Source: DAIUFH01 sp036844705 (lineage in GTDB: Bacteria > Bacillota > Clostridia > Tissierellales > Tissierellaceae). Taken from it: a stretch of 64,000 bases of DNA. The first letter of the stretch is position 1; each line of letters starts with the position of its first letter. Positions 1-7,029 of this stretch are shown here, in pieces. A program made the position numbers and the translations under genes. The notes under the pieces are model-generated. The model did no database searches. It was not told the DNA's origin and saw nothing but the letters and a program-made list of their open reading frames with translations. Location: the NCBI GenBank assembly GCA_036844705.1, contig DAIUFH010000002.1, positions 11,106-75,105 on the forward strand. Reading direction: 5' to 3'.

Positions 1-1
1 T

Positions 2-88
2 GCAGATCATGTATATAAAACTTCTCTGCTTTCTAATGATGGATTAAGAGGTAAAGAAATACAAAATGTAAAAGGTGCATCAAAATAA
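2..88 (+). CDS. C-terminal end of an unidentified protein (partial)
   Basis: Twenty-eight codons are open from the window edge to TAA at 86-88; the peptide ends in NDGLRGKEIQNVKGASK. The start lies outside the window. I do not recognise the family. Its direction matches nrdJ, but a 225-bp gap with a 9-bp inverted repeat and the nrdJ promoter separates them, so it is probably a different transcription unit. Confidence 0.5.
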   Translation, partial: ADHVYKTSLLSNDGLRGKEIQNVKGASK

Positions 89-182
89 GTCAGTAAGAAT
101 TTTATAAATTTATATAAATATGACTTAAGTCCCTAATTATATTTAATATTAGGAAGAAATGCTAGTAGTTGCAACATTAAAC

Positions 183-212
183 TGCAACGAGTTGGAAATC
201 AATCTCGTTGCA
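183..212. other. 9-bp inverted repeat between the upstream gene and nrdJ
   Basis: TGCAACGAG and CTCGTTGCA form a perfect 9-bp inverted repeat around a 12-nt loop. No T-tract follows, so it is a poor intrinsic terminator. It lies about 20 bp upstream of the nrdJ promoter and could be an operator or a 3' stem of the upstream mRNA. Confidence 0.5.
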
Positions 213-230
213 TTATATATTGCCATGGAT

Positions 231-277
231 TAATACATGTTGTATTTTGTAAAGCGAGGGTATACAATATTTAGTAT
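231..277 (+). promoter_or_regulatory. nrdJ promoter with two candidate NrdR boxes
   Basis: A -35-like TTGTAT (240-245) is followed after 17 bp by TACAAT (263-268). An AATACA-tgt-TGTATT palindrome (232-246) overlaps the -35, and ATACAATATTTAGTAT (262-277) overlaps the -10. The second matches about 12 of 16 positions of the NrdR box ACACAATATATTGTGT as I recall it. Their centres are about 30 bp apart, close to three helical turns, the usual spacing of paired NrdR boxes. Assignment to NrdR is inference. Confidence 0.4.
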
Positions 278-313
278 ATGTATTTTGAATTTGATATTTG
301 TAGGGGGATTTTT

Positions 314-2443
314 ATGTTAAAAGTTGAGAAGAGAAATGGAATGATAGTTGACTTTCAGGAAGATAAAATAGAGATAGCAATTACCAAGGCTATGAAGGAA
401 ACCGATAAGGGTGCTGATGAATTAGTAGCCAAAAAGATTGCCCAGGCAGCCTTAGGAGAGTTTAAAGAATTAGGAAAAGTCAATATAGAGCAGATTCAGG
501 ATTTTGTAGAAGTGGAATTAATGAAAGCAAGACCTGATGCTGCAAAAAAATATATAATATATCGAGAAGAGAGAGCAAAGTTAAGGGAACAAGGCTGGAG
601 TATGACGGATTTGCAAAGAGATATCTATGAGAAAAAGTATAGATATGACTCCGAGACATTTGATCAATTTCTAGATAGAGTTAGCGGTGGCAATAATCCA
701 ATTAAAAAGGCTATTAAGGATAAGAAATTTATGCCTGCCGGTAGAATATTAGCAGGCAGGGGTTTGGACAAATTAGGAAGAAAGATTACTCTTAGCAATT
801 GTTATGTAATGCCTAAGGTCGAAGATAATATCGAATCAATATTCGATACTGCAAAGTATTTGGCAAGAACTTATTCATATGGTGGTGGAGTAGGACTTAC
901 CTTGTCAAAGCTTAGGCCAAAGGGTGCAAAGGTGAACAATGCTGCATCCTCTACAACGGGAGCTGTATCCTTTATGGACTTATACTCCATGGTCACTGGA
1001 CTGATTGGAATGAGGGGTAGACGTGGGGCCTTGATGCTTAACTTGGACGTGAATCACCCTGACATAGAGGATTTTATAGATGTTAAAAATGATTTAAATA
1101 AAGTTACCTATGCAAATATCTCCGTAAATGTTAATGATGCATTTATGAAGGCAGTTAAAAATGATGAAGAATATGAATTGTATTTTAAAGTTGAGGCAAC
1201 GGGTGAAGAAATCAGTAAGAAGATAAGAGCAAAGGATTTATATAAGGTTTTGGCCAAGAATAACTGGAATATGGCAGAGCCAGGTGTATTATTTACGAAT
1301 CGGATTGGCTCATGGCATCTCATGAGTGAAGATGAAACATTTGAATTTGCAGGTGTAAATCCATGTGCTGAAGAGACTCTTCCTGCTTTTGGAAGTTGTA
1401 ACCTTGCGTCAATTAATTTGAGTGAATTCGTTAAAAGTCCATTTACTAGATACGCTAGATTTGAATTTGAAAAATTCATTGAAATGGTTCGTAATGGTGT
1501 TATATATCTTAATGAAGTATTGGACGAAAATATGGAACTGCATCCATTAAAAGAACAAAGAGAAATGTCTAGGAATTTAAGGCAAATAGGTCTAGGTATA
1601 ATGGGTCTTGCTGATATGTTTATTAAGTTGGGTATAAAATATGGTAGCAGTGAGTCTATAAGCCTTATTCACCAAATTGGGAGAACTATGATAAATGAAG
1701 CTTTAAGACAATCTGCATTGTTAGCTAAGGAACAAGGTAGCTTCCCTAAATATAATGCTGAGGCGATTCTTAACTCACCATTTCTAATATCAAATGCAGA
1801 TGAGGATGTATTGGAACTAATAACGGAATATGGGTTGAGAAACAGTCAATTATTGACAATACCTCCTACAGGTAGTATTTCAACCCTTATAGGATGTAGC
1901 AATGGTGTGGAACCAATTTTCCAAGTATCGTATACAAGAAAATCTGAGTCCTTGCATCATGAGGATACCTATTATAAGGTATTTACCTCTATTGTTAAGG
2001 AATATATGGATAAAAATAACTTAAGTAGAGAAGATGAATTGCCGGAATTCTTTGTGACAACCTCAAATCTTGATTACAAGGATAGAATAGAGGTACAGGC
2101 TGCATGGCAGCAATATATTGATGCAAGTATTTCATCTACAGTAAATATACCAAATAGCTTTACCGTAGAACAGGTAGAAGATCTTTATATGTATGCATGG
2201 GAAAAGGGACTAAAAGGTATTACCATTTATCGTGATGGATGTGCACGAAGCGGTATATTAATAACAAATAAGGCAAAGAGCAAGATTGAAAAAATTGAGG
2301 AATTACAACAGGAAATAAATATGTTAGCAGCAGAGCAATTAATGGAGGATCCGGATACATGTCCAATGTGTGGAGGAAAGATAAACCATACAGGTGGATG
2401 TTCTGAATGTCAAGACTGTGGATATAGTCCATGTTCAATTTAA
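314..2443 (+). CDS. nrdJ: Adenosylcobalamin-dependent (class II) ribonucleoside reductase
   Basis: The 709-residue protein reduces ribonucleotides to deoxyribonucleotides using a cobalamin-generated thiyl radical, so it works without oxygen. Residues 1-90 form an ATP-cone (VEKRNGMIVDFQEDKI). Cys163 (SNCYVMP) and Cys362 (GSCNLASINL) are the expected redox pair; NPC351AE carries the thiyl cysteine and the catalytic Glu. PPTGSIS is the phosphate-binding loop. The C-terminus carries a cysteine cluster (CPMCGGK...CSECQDCG) typical of the family and likely used for re-reduction. I chose ATG 314, 6 nt after AGGGGGA, rather than upstream ATG 278, which has no ribosome site. It is followed by repeat DNA, so it appears monocistronic. 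Confidence 0.95.
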   Translation: MLKVEKRNGMIVDFQEDKIEIAITKAMKETDKGADELVAKKIAQAALGEFKELGKVNIEQIQDFVEVELMKARPDAAKKYIIYREERAKLREQGWSMTDLQRDIYEKKYRYDSETFDQFLDRVSGGNNPIKKAIKDKKFMPAGRILAGRGLDKLGRKITLSNCYVMPKVEDNIESIFDTAKYLARTYSYGGGVGLTLSKLRPKGAKVNNAASSTTGAVSFMDLYSMVTGLIGMRGRRGALMLNLDVNHPDIEDFIDVKNDLNKVTYANISVNVNDAFMKAVKNDEEYELYFKVEATGEEISKKIRAKDLYKVLAKNNWNMAEPGVLFTNRIGSWHLMSEDETFEFAGVNPCAEETLPAFGSCNLASINLSEFVKSPFTRYARFEFEKFIEMVRNGVIYLNEVLDENMELHPLKEQREMSRNLRQIGLGIMGLADMFIKLGIKYGSSESISLIHQIGRTMINEALRQSALLAKEQGSFPKYNAEAILNSPFLISNADEDVLELITEYGLRNSQLLTIPPTGSISTLIGCSNGVEPIFQVSYTRKSESLHHEDTYYKVFTSIVKEYMDKNNLSREDELPEFFVTTSNLDYKDRIEVQAAWQQYIDASISSTVNIPNSFTVEQVEDLYMYAWEKGLKGITIYRDGCARSGILITNKAKSKIEKIEELQQEINMLAAEQLMEDPDTCPMCGGKINHTGGCSECQDCGYSPCSI

Positions 2444-2504
2444 CGATTGACAGTTGACAATTGAAGATATAAAAATACTGCAAGCTGTCATTATGAGTTA
2501 GAAA

Positions 2505-2640
2505 TTCACAATGCACAAATCACAATTGAAGGAGAAAGTCTTAATTATTTTGGTAATAACACACATTATATTAAATAATCTTTAATCCAATTAATAGGAT
2601 TTCTTTGAATTAATTGTGAACTGTGAATTGTGAATTATTA
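2505..2640. repeat. Diverged copy of the composite heptad element
   Basis: The left end reads ATTCACAATGCACAAATCACAATT (two blocks, CACAAT-type heptads) and the right end reads AATTGTGAACTGTGAATTGTG, so the terminal heptads are inverted relative to each other as in the full copies. The middle lacks the CCCGAGATTC core. It fills the gap between nrdJ and the MFS gene. Confidence 0.6.
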
Positions 2641-2663
2641 TCTTTTTGAAAGTAGGGAAGGTG

Positions 2664-3851
2664 TTGAATAGCAAATTAAAGAAGGTAATGATATTTGGTG
2701 CGCTGATATGGACTATAACAAATTTTCATCATCCTGTTACCCCTAGTCACTTTACAAATTTGGGAATGCCTAATCATATATTTGGAACATCTTATGCAAT
2801 GATGGTATTTACAAGTTTTTTAACGGCGCCAATTTGGGGTAGTTGGGGAGATAGAAATAGTCGAATGAAGGTATTGTTTTTATCAACATTTATTTATGGA
2901 ATAGGACAATTAGGATTTGGTCTTTCCAAATCTTTGGGCAGTATTCTATTTTTCAGAGGGATATCAGGAGTTGCCAATGGGGGATTTAGTGGTGGTTTGA
3001 TGGCTGCTATAGTTGATACTACAACTGAAGAAAATAGAGGAATAGCCATGTCAAATTATACAGCTATAATGTTAGTTATGACATCTATAGGATTTTTAAT
3101 TGGAGGCTTGTTAGGAGATATAAATCCACAATATGTTATTTTTATTCAAGCCATATCAATGATTATAGTAAGTTTTGGATTTATATTTATAGTTGGGGAA
3201 ACGAATTCAAAATCTAATTCATATTCCGATAAGAAAGTGGTTTTCATATGGGATATACTTAGAGATGCTAAGAACTCTAAGGAAGTATTTAGTCCTTGGG
3301 TAGTTGTTTTTCTTGGAATAACGTTTTTTATATATATTGCCCAATCAAGTAATGTAAATGCCTTTAATTATTATTTAAAAGAGCAGCTTGATTTAAAGCC
3401 TATAGTAAATGGTGTATGGAAAACGGTTACTGGCATTGTAGGGTTAATTGCTAATTTAACCATTAATGCTTGGATATTTAGAAAAAAAGATATATTGAGT
3501 TCATTGGTTGGGATAATATTGCTCTCAGTTATTTCAGGAATTATGATATTGTTAAATACAGCAATATATCCTTTTATGATATGGAATTTAATATTCTATA
3601 CCCTCATTACTATTTTAATTCCAATACTTCAGAATCTAGCAGTAGAAGGAGATAGTAAGGATGTTGGTTTTATGTCAGGGATATATAATGCAATAAGAGC
3701 TTTGGGTGAAGTATTTGGCTCAACTGTAGCTGGTTTTACCTACAATATCAGTAGTTTAGCACCTTTTGCTTTAGCAGCTGGGTCCTTATCTATAGCTTTT
3801 ATATTGAGTCTAATTGGAAGAAGGAGTAATCAATTAAAAATTAGAAATTAA
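2664..3851 (+). CDS. MFS transporter (drug/H+ antiporter-like)
   Basis: A 395-residue hydrophobic protein with about 12 predicted membrane segments. The loop between helices 2 and 3 carries the MFS motif A signature, GSWGDRNSRMKVLF (G-x3-D-R-x2-R-[KR]). This places it in the major facilitator superfamily, most like drug or small-molecule exporters; the substrate cannot be read from sequence. TTG 2664 was chosen because AGGGA lies at 2654-2658, at good spacing. An upstream TTG (2646) has no ribosome site. It stands alone between two repeat blocks and ends at a strong terminator. Confidence 0.8.
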   Translation: MNSKLKKVMIFGALIWTITNFHHPVTPSHFTNLGMPNHIFGTSYAMMVFTSFLTAPIWGSWGDRNSRMKVLFLSTFIYGIGQLGFGLSKSLGSILFFRGISGVANGGFSGGLMAAIVDTTTEENRGIAMSNYTAIMLVMTSIGFLIGGLLGDINPQYVIFIQAISMIIVSFGFIFIVGETNSKSNSYSDKKVVFIWDILRDAKNSKEVFSPWVVVFLGITFFIYIAQSSNVNAFNYYLKEQLDLKPIVNGVWKTVTGIVGLIANLTINAWIFRKKDILSSLVGIILLSVISGIMILLNTAIYPFMIWNLIFYTLITILIPILQNLAVEGDSKDVGFMSGIYNAIRALGEVFGSTVAGFTYNISSLAPFALAAGSLSIAFILSLIGRRSNQLKIRN

Positions 3852-3856
3852 AACAT

Positions 3857-3886
3857 AAACCTGAAAATCGAAAGATTTTCAGGTTT
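3857..3886. terminator. Bidirectional terminator between MFS gene and ald
   Basis: AAACCTGAAAATC-gaaa-GATTTTCAGGTTT is a perfect 13-bp stem with a GNRA-like loop, flanked by T-rich DNA on one side and A-rich on the other. It lies between convergent genes and can serve both. Confidence 0.9.
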
Positions 3887-3889
3887 ATT

Positions 3890-3962
3890 TCTCTTAGTTC
3901 TTAACTCTTAGTTCTTAACTCTTAGTTCTTAACTCTTAGTTCTTAACTCTTAGTTCTTAACT
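3890..3962. repeat. Tandem array of a 14-bp (2 x 7) repeat
   Basis: Five copies of CTCTTAGTTCTTAA, the reverse complement of the AAGAACT/AAGAGTT heptad pair found elsewhere in the window. The array runs up to and into the stop codon of ald (TAG at 3963-3961 on the minus strand). Confidence 0.9.
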
Positions 3963-5130
3963 AGCTCAAAGCTTTTGAGGTGTTTAATATATATTCTAGC
4001 GGAGTATATTCATATCCAAAGGCATCAGCAACTGATTTATAGGTGATTTTACCATCTACTATGTTTACACCTTTAGCCAAGGAGGAGTCTTCTTTTACAG
4101 CTTGGAACCAACCTTTGTTTGCTAATTTAATAGTATATCCAAGAGTGACATTGGTTAAAGCCAATGTAGAAGTTTGAGGTACTGCACCAGGTATATTTGC
4201 TACTGCATAGTGAATAACCCCGTGTTTAACGAATATTGGATCGGCATGTGTAGTAGGATGATCAATGGTTTCAACGCTGCCACCTTGGTCTATAGCAACG
4301 TCGACTATAACTGTACCAGGCTTCATAGATTTTACTATTTCTTCAGTTATAAGTTTAGGAGCCTTTGCCCCAGGAATTAAAACTGAACCGATTACTAAAT
4401 CAGCAGTTTTGCAAGCTTCCTTGATATTGTAGTTGTTTGAATACAATGTTTCAATTCTCCCCATAAATACCTCACTTAAATAACGAAGTCTTTCTACTAC
4501 AACATCAAGAACTGTAACTCTGCATCCAAGACCTATAGCTCTTCTAATTGAACCAGTCCCAACAATCCCTGCACCTACAACTACAACATGAGCAGGAGCT
4601 ACTCCAGGAACACCATCAATTAACATACCCTTTCCACCACGAGTCTTTTCCATATAGATAGCACCTTGTTGAACGGCCATACGACCGGCAATCTCGCTCA
4701 TAAGAGTGTCAGCACCTNNNNNNNNNNCGCTCATAGGAGCAAGTAAAGGAAGGGACTTATCTAATTTTTGTACTGTTTCATATGCTATTGCAACAACGCC
4801 AGTATCCATTAAAGCTTTTACTAAACTTTTTTCGGCAGCTAAGTGTAAATAAGTAAATAATATTAAATTTTTTTTAAAGTATTTGTATTCTGTTTCTTGA
4901 GGCTCTTTTACTTTCATGATCATATCTGCTTGTTTCCAGACTTCTGCAACATCGGTAATTATTTCGGCGCCATGGGCTGCATATTCTTCATTCTGGAAGC
5001 CAGAACCTAAGCCCGCTCCTGTTTCAACTAAAACCTTGTGTCCATTTCTTATAAGACCATCAACACCCGCTGGCGTTAGTGAAACTCTGTCTTCTTGAGC
5101 TTTAATCTCCTTAGGTACTCCTATTATCAT
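3961..5130 (-). CDS. ald: Alanine dehydrogenase, interrupted by an assembly gap
   Basis: Catalyses NAD-dependent oxidative deamination of alanine to pyruvate and ammonia. It starts MIIGVPKEIKAQEDRVSLTPAG at ATG 5130, with AAGGAGG 8 nt upstream. The NAD fold (VVVVGAGIVGTGSIRRA) and substrate region follow. Ten Ns at 4718-4727 lie inside PMSEIAGRMAVQ: the motif reads PMS-gap-GADTL-MSEIAG, an 11-residue insertion relative to the family, flanked on both sides by the same 7 bases (CGCTCAT on the plus strand). Removing it gives about 378 residues, close to the family length. The insertion is most likely a scaffolding artefact. A catabolite-type operator lies upstream. Confidence 0.93.
   Translation of the reverse strand: MIIGVPKEIKAQEDRVSLTPAGVDGLIRNGHKVLVETGAGLGSGFQNEEYAAHGAEIITDVAEVWKQADMIMKVKEPQETEYKYFKKNLILFTYLHLAAEKSLVKALMDTGVVAIAYETVQKLDKSLPLLAPMSXXXXGADTLMSEIAGRMAVQQGAIYMEKTRGGKGMLIDGVPGVAPAHVVVVGAGIVGTGSIRRAIGLGCRVTVLDVVVERLRYLSEVFMGRIETLYSNNYNIKEACKTADLVIGSVLIPGAKAPKLITEEIVKSMKPGTVIVDVAIDQGGSVETIDHPTTHADPIFVKHGVIHYAVANIPGAVPQTSTLALTNVTLGYTIKLANKGWFQAVKEDSSLAKGVNIVDGKITYKSVADAFGYEYTPLEYILNTSKALS
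4718..4727. other. Assembly gap (10 N)
   Basis: Ten unknown bases inside ald. The two flanks share CGCTCATA, so the contig ends probably overlap and the gap is not real sequence. Confidence 0.95.
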
Positions 5131-5176
5131 TGTGCATTCCTCCTTAAAAAAATAAATACTTAAAATAATTATATTA

Positions 5177-5190
5177 TGAAAACGTTTACT
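5177..5190 (-). promoter_or_regulatory. Candidate cre (CcpA) operator upstream of ald
   Basis: TGAAAACGTTTACT matches every defined position of the catabolite-responsive consensus WTGNAANCGNWNNCW when the preceding A is included. It lies 47-60 bp upstream of the ald start codon, which suits carbon-dependent control of an amino-acid catabolic gene. No clear sigma-A promoter could be paired with it. Confidence 0.5.
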
Positions 5191-5240
5191 AGTATATAAT
5201 AATTTAAGTTTTAACAATTAAAAATTCGAAATTGAAACCA

Positions 5241-5270
5241 ACCTAAGTAACCTAAGTAAACCTAAGTAAA
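5241..5270. repeat. Three 10-bp direct repeats abutting the murI-leader promoter
   Basis: (A)CCTAAGTAA(A) occurs three times at 10-bp intervals, ending directly at the -35 hexamer. A 10-bp period places the copies on one helix face. Confidence 0.7.
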
Positions 5271-5299
5271 TTGACTACATTTATCTACTGTGTTATACT
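5271..5299 (+). promoter_or_regulatory. Sigma-A promoter for the murI leader
   Basis: TTGACT (5271-5276), 17-bp spacer, TATACT (5294-5299). Transcription should start near 5306, leaving a leader of about 225 nt before murI. Confidence 0.75.
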
Positions 5300-5305
5300 G
5301 TTTAT

Positions 5306-5409
5306 ATAGTTGAATAATATCTTATCTATTTGTAATTGAATGGCCTTCAATTATGGCAATTTATAAGATCAAGACTAGTGAGAGGGCTCACTTTTCTTGG
5401 TCTTTTTTT
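5306..5409 (+). ncRNA. Unclassified structured leader or small RNA with attenuator-like terminator
   Basis: Downstream of the promoter, ATCTTAT (5319-5325) pairs with ATAAGAT (5363-5369) and encloses a second hairpin, AATTGAA-tggcc-TTCAATT (5334-5352). A terminator follows: GATCAAGA (5367-5374) pairs with TCTTGGTC (5395-5402) around AGTGAG-aggg-CTCACT, then seven Ts. The outer stem and the terminator share bases 5367-5369, so they compete. This can be an attenuating cis-regulator of murI or an independent RNA of about 100 nt. I could not match it to purine, preQ1, SAM, T-box, glycine or other known leader consensus. Confidence 0.55.
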
Positions 5410-5410
5410 A

Positions 5411-5503
5411 TGACCTAACACAGTTTACGTGTTTTTTCGTAAACTGATGTAGGTCAGATGTCGCGAAGTCTAAATCTTTGATTTAGCCAACGTAGACGAC
5501 TTA
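5411..5503 (+). repeat. TGACCTA hairpin element, copy 1
   Basis: TGACCTA (5411-5417) pairs with TAGGTCA (5450-5456), and AGTTTACG (5422-5429) with CGTAAACT (5438-5445). A second module follows, GTCGCGAAGTC-TAAATC-ttt-GATTTA...GACGAC. It begins two bases after the leader terminator T-tract and ends shortly before the murI ribosome site. Confidence 0.8.
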
Positions 5504-5532
5504 TAACAAATAATTATAAAGGGTGTGGAACT

Positions 5533-6336
5533 ATGAATAATAAAAAAATTGGAGTGTTTGATTCAGGTGTAGGTGGGTTAACAGTAGCATTAGAGGTACT
5601 TAATAAGCTTCCGAATGAAGAAGTTGTATATTTTGGAGATACTGCTAGAAATCCTTATGGAGTAAGAACTAAGGAAGAAATAACAAAATTCTCAAGACAA
5701 ATAATCAAATTCTTACTTACAAAGGATGTAAAAGCAGTGGTTATAGCTTGCAATACTGCAACGGTTGCCGCTCTTGATTCAGTTCAGAAGGAATTTGATA
5801 TTCCTATATTTGGGGTAGTAGGACCAGGAGCTGAGTCAGCAGTAAATTCTACAGCTAATAAAAAGGTAGGTATTATAGCTACTGAAGCTACTGTTAGGAG
5901 CAAATGCTATGACAAATATATTAAAAATATAGATAGTGAAGTTCAGACTTTTTCAATGGCATGTCCTTTATTAGTTTCAATAGCTGAAGAATGTTTATAT
6001 GATAGTTCTATTTCATATGAGGCCGTAAAGTATTATACAGAGGATTTAGTGAAAGAAAATATAGATACCCTTGTACTTGGATGTACACATTTTCCACTTC
6101 ATAGGAAGAATATAGAAAAGGTACTAGGGGAAGGAGTTAAAATCGTGGACCCAGCAGTTAGAACTGTAGAAATTCTTAAAAATTATTTAAAAGAAAACAA
6201 CTTAGAAAGTGGCAAAAAGGAAAAACTAAATCATGAATTTTATGTAAGTGGCAAAACGGAAAAATTTGCAAAGATATGCAATAGTGTACTTGGCGGTGAG
6301 TATACAGTGGATAAAATTGATATAGATAAGTTTTAG
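5533..6336 (+). CDS. murI: Glutamate racemase
   Basis: Supplies D-glutamate for peptidoglycan by interconverting L- and D-glutamate. The 267-residue cytosolic protein has both catalytic cysteines in context: ACNTAT near residue 75 and GCTHFPL near residue 186. The N-terminal VFDSGVGGLTV is the family signature. ATG 5533 follows AAAGGGTGTGG. It is the first gene after the structured leader and hairpin element, so its expression may depend on readthrough of the leader terminator. The next gene follows after 72 bp. Confidence 0.95.
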   Translation: MNNKKIGVFDSGVGGLTVALEVLNKLPNEEVVYFGDTARNPYGVRTKEEITKFSRQIIKFLLTKDVKAVVIACNTATVAALDSVQKEFDIPIFGVVGPGAESAVNSTANKKVGIIATEATVRSKCYDKYIKNIDSEVQTFSMACPLLVSIAEECLYDSSISYEAVKYYTEDLVKENIDTLVLGCTHFPLHRKNIEKVLGEGVKIVDPAVRTVEILKNYLKENNLESGKKEKLNHEFYVSGKTEKFAKICNSVLGGEYTVDKIDIDKF

Positions 6337-6408
6337 ATGCAATTTTAGGTTGAAATTCTTTTGTTCTAGTGATAAGCTTATTGCAAAAAGTAAATCAGGA
6401 GAATGAAT

Positions 6409-6732
6409 ATGAAATATCCCAAAAATACTATCTTTGTAACAGGAACAGCTAGACCCATAAAAGAAGATGTAATAAATAATGTTTATCAGGTTTTATCATT
6501 AAGTTTAGTAATTGACAAGAACACTAATATCATATTAGATGCAGATGCAACTACTATATTAGACATAACACGAAATTTCTTAAAGGAAATATTGATTGGC
6601 AAAGATTTCATTGAAGATATAAAAGATATAGAGCAGGAGCTAAGAGATAGATTTTTTGCTTTAATTCAAAAACCTTTGATAGCATCCTTGAAGGATGCAC
6701 ACAATAAATATAGAATGATAATTGCAAAATAA
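6409..6732 (+). CDS. DUF3870-type conserved protein
   Basis: A 107-residue protein matching what I recall of the DUF3870 family (opening FVTGTARPIKEDVINNVYQVLSLSLVID); its function is unknown. It has a beta-rich N-terminal half with the motif DADATTILDITRNF and a helical C-terminal half. I chose ATG 6409, 7 nt after AGGAG; ATG 6403 is only one base away from it. It follows murI by 72 bp and ends at a hairpin terminator. In related amino-acid-fermenting Clostridia I would expect such genes near catabolic or transport genes, which fits the next operon, but this is inference. Confidence 0.6.
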   Translation: MKYPKNTIFVTGTARPIKEDVINNVYQVLSLSLVIDKNTNIILDADATTILDITRNFLKEILIGKDFIEDIKDIEQELRDRFFALIQKPLIASLKDAHNKYRMIIAK

Positions 6733-6733
6733 G

Positions 6734-6764
6734 AAAGGCAGGAATACTTGGTGTTCCTGCCTTT
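6734..6764 (+). terminator. Hairpin terminator after the DUF3870 gene
   Basis: AAAGGCAGGAA (6734-6744) pairs perfectly with TTCCTGCCTTT (6754-6764). The following T-tract is short (CTTTAAAATTG), so termination may be partial. Confidence 0.7.
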
Positions 6765-6801
6765 AAAATTGTAAAAAAATAAAAAGCAGATTTCTATATA
6801 T

Positions 6802-7016
6802 TTGCAATATTTGGATAAGTGTATTATTATATATAGTATCACTAATAAATTTCTTTTAGGTTATGGTTATCATGCCTATCATTATCATCTATCGGAAATC
6901 CAACTTTCCTTATTAGGTTTTCCACTATACTGGTTTCATAAGAGGCTTATTGTTATGCTTTATTGAGACCTATTATATAATTCAAAATTATAAATTACAT
7001 TTAAAATTTAATATTT
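6802..7016 (+). promoter_or_regulatory. Promoter and long leader of the ATP-grasp/TRAP operon
   Basis: TTGCAA (6802-6807), 17-bp spacer, TATTAT (6825-6830). The predicted transcript has a non-coding leader of about 190 nt. TAGGT occurs twice (6857-6861 and 6914-6918), and either copy can pair with ACCTA at 6968-6972, so alternative folds are possible. No known riboswitch consensus was recognised. Confidence 0.45.
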
Positions 7017-7029
7017 AGGAGGAATGAAA

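Noticed and set aside
89..313. Cobalamin riboswitch ahead of the B12-dependent reductase
   Set aside because: No B12-box core is present; only a 9-bp inverted repeat and promoter-proximal palindromes are seen.
6838..6945. Minus-strand open stretch reading ETSIVENLIRKVGFPI...
   Set aside because: About 35 codons with no start codon or ribosome site; it lies in the leader of the ATP-grasp operon, and the coding look may come from GAT/CAT-rich DNA.
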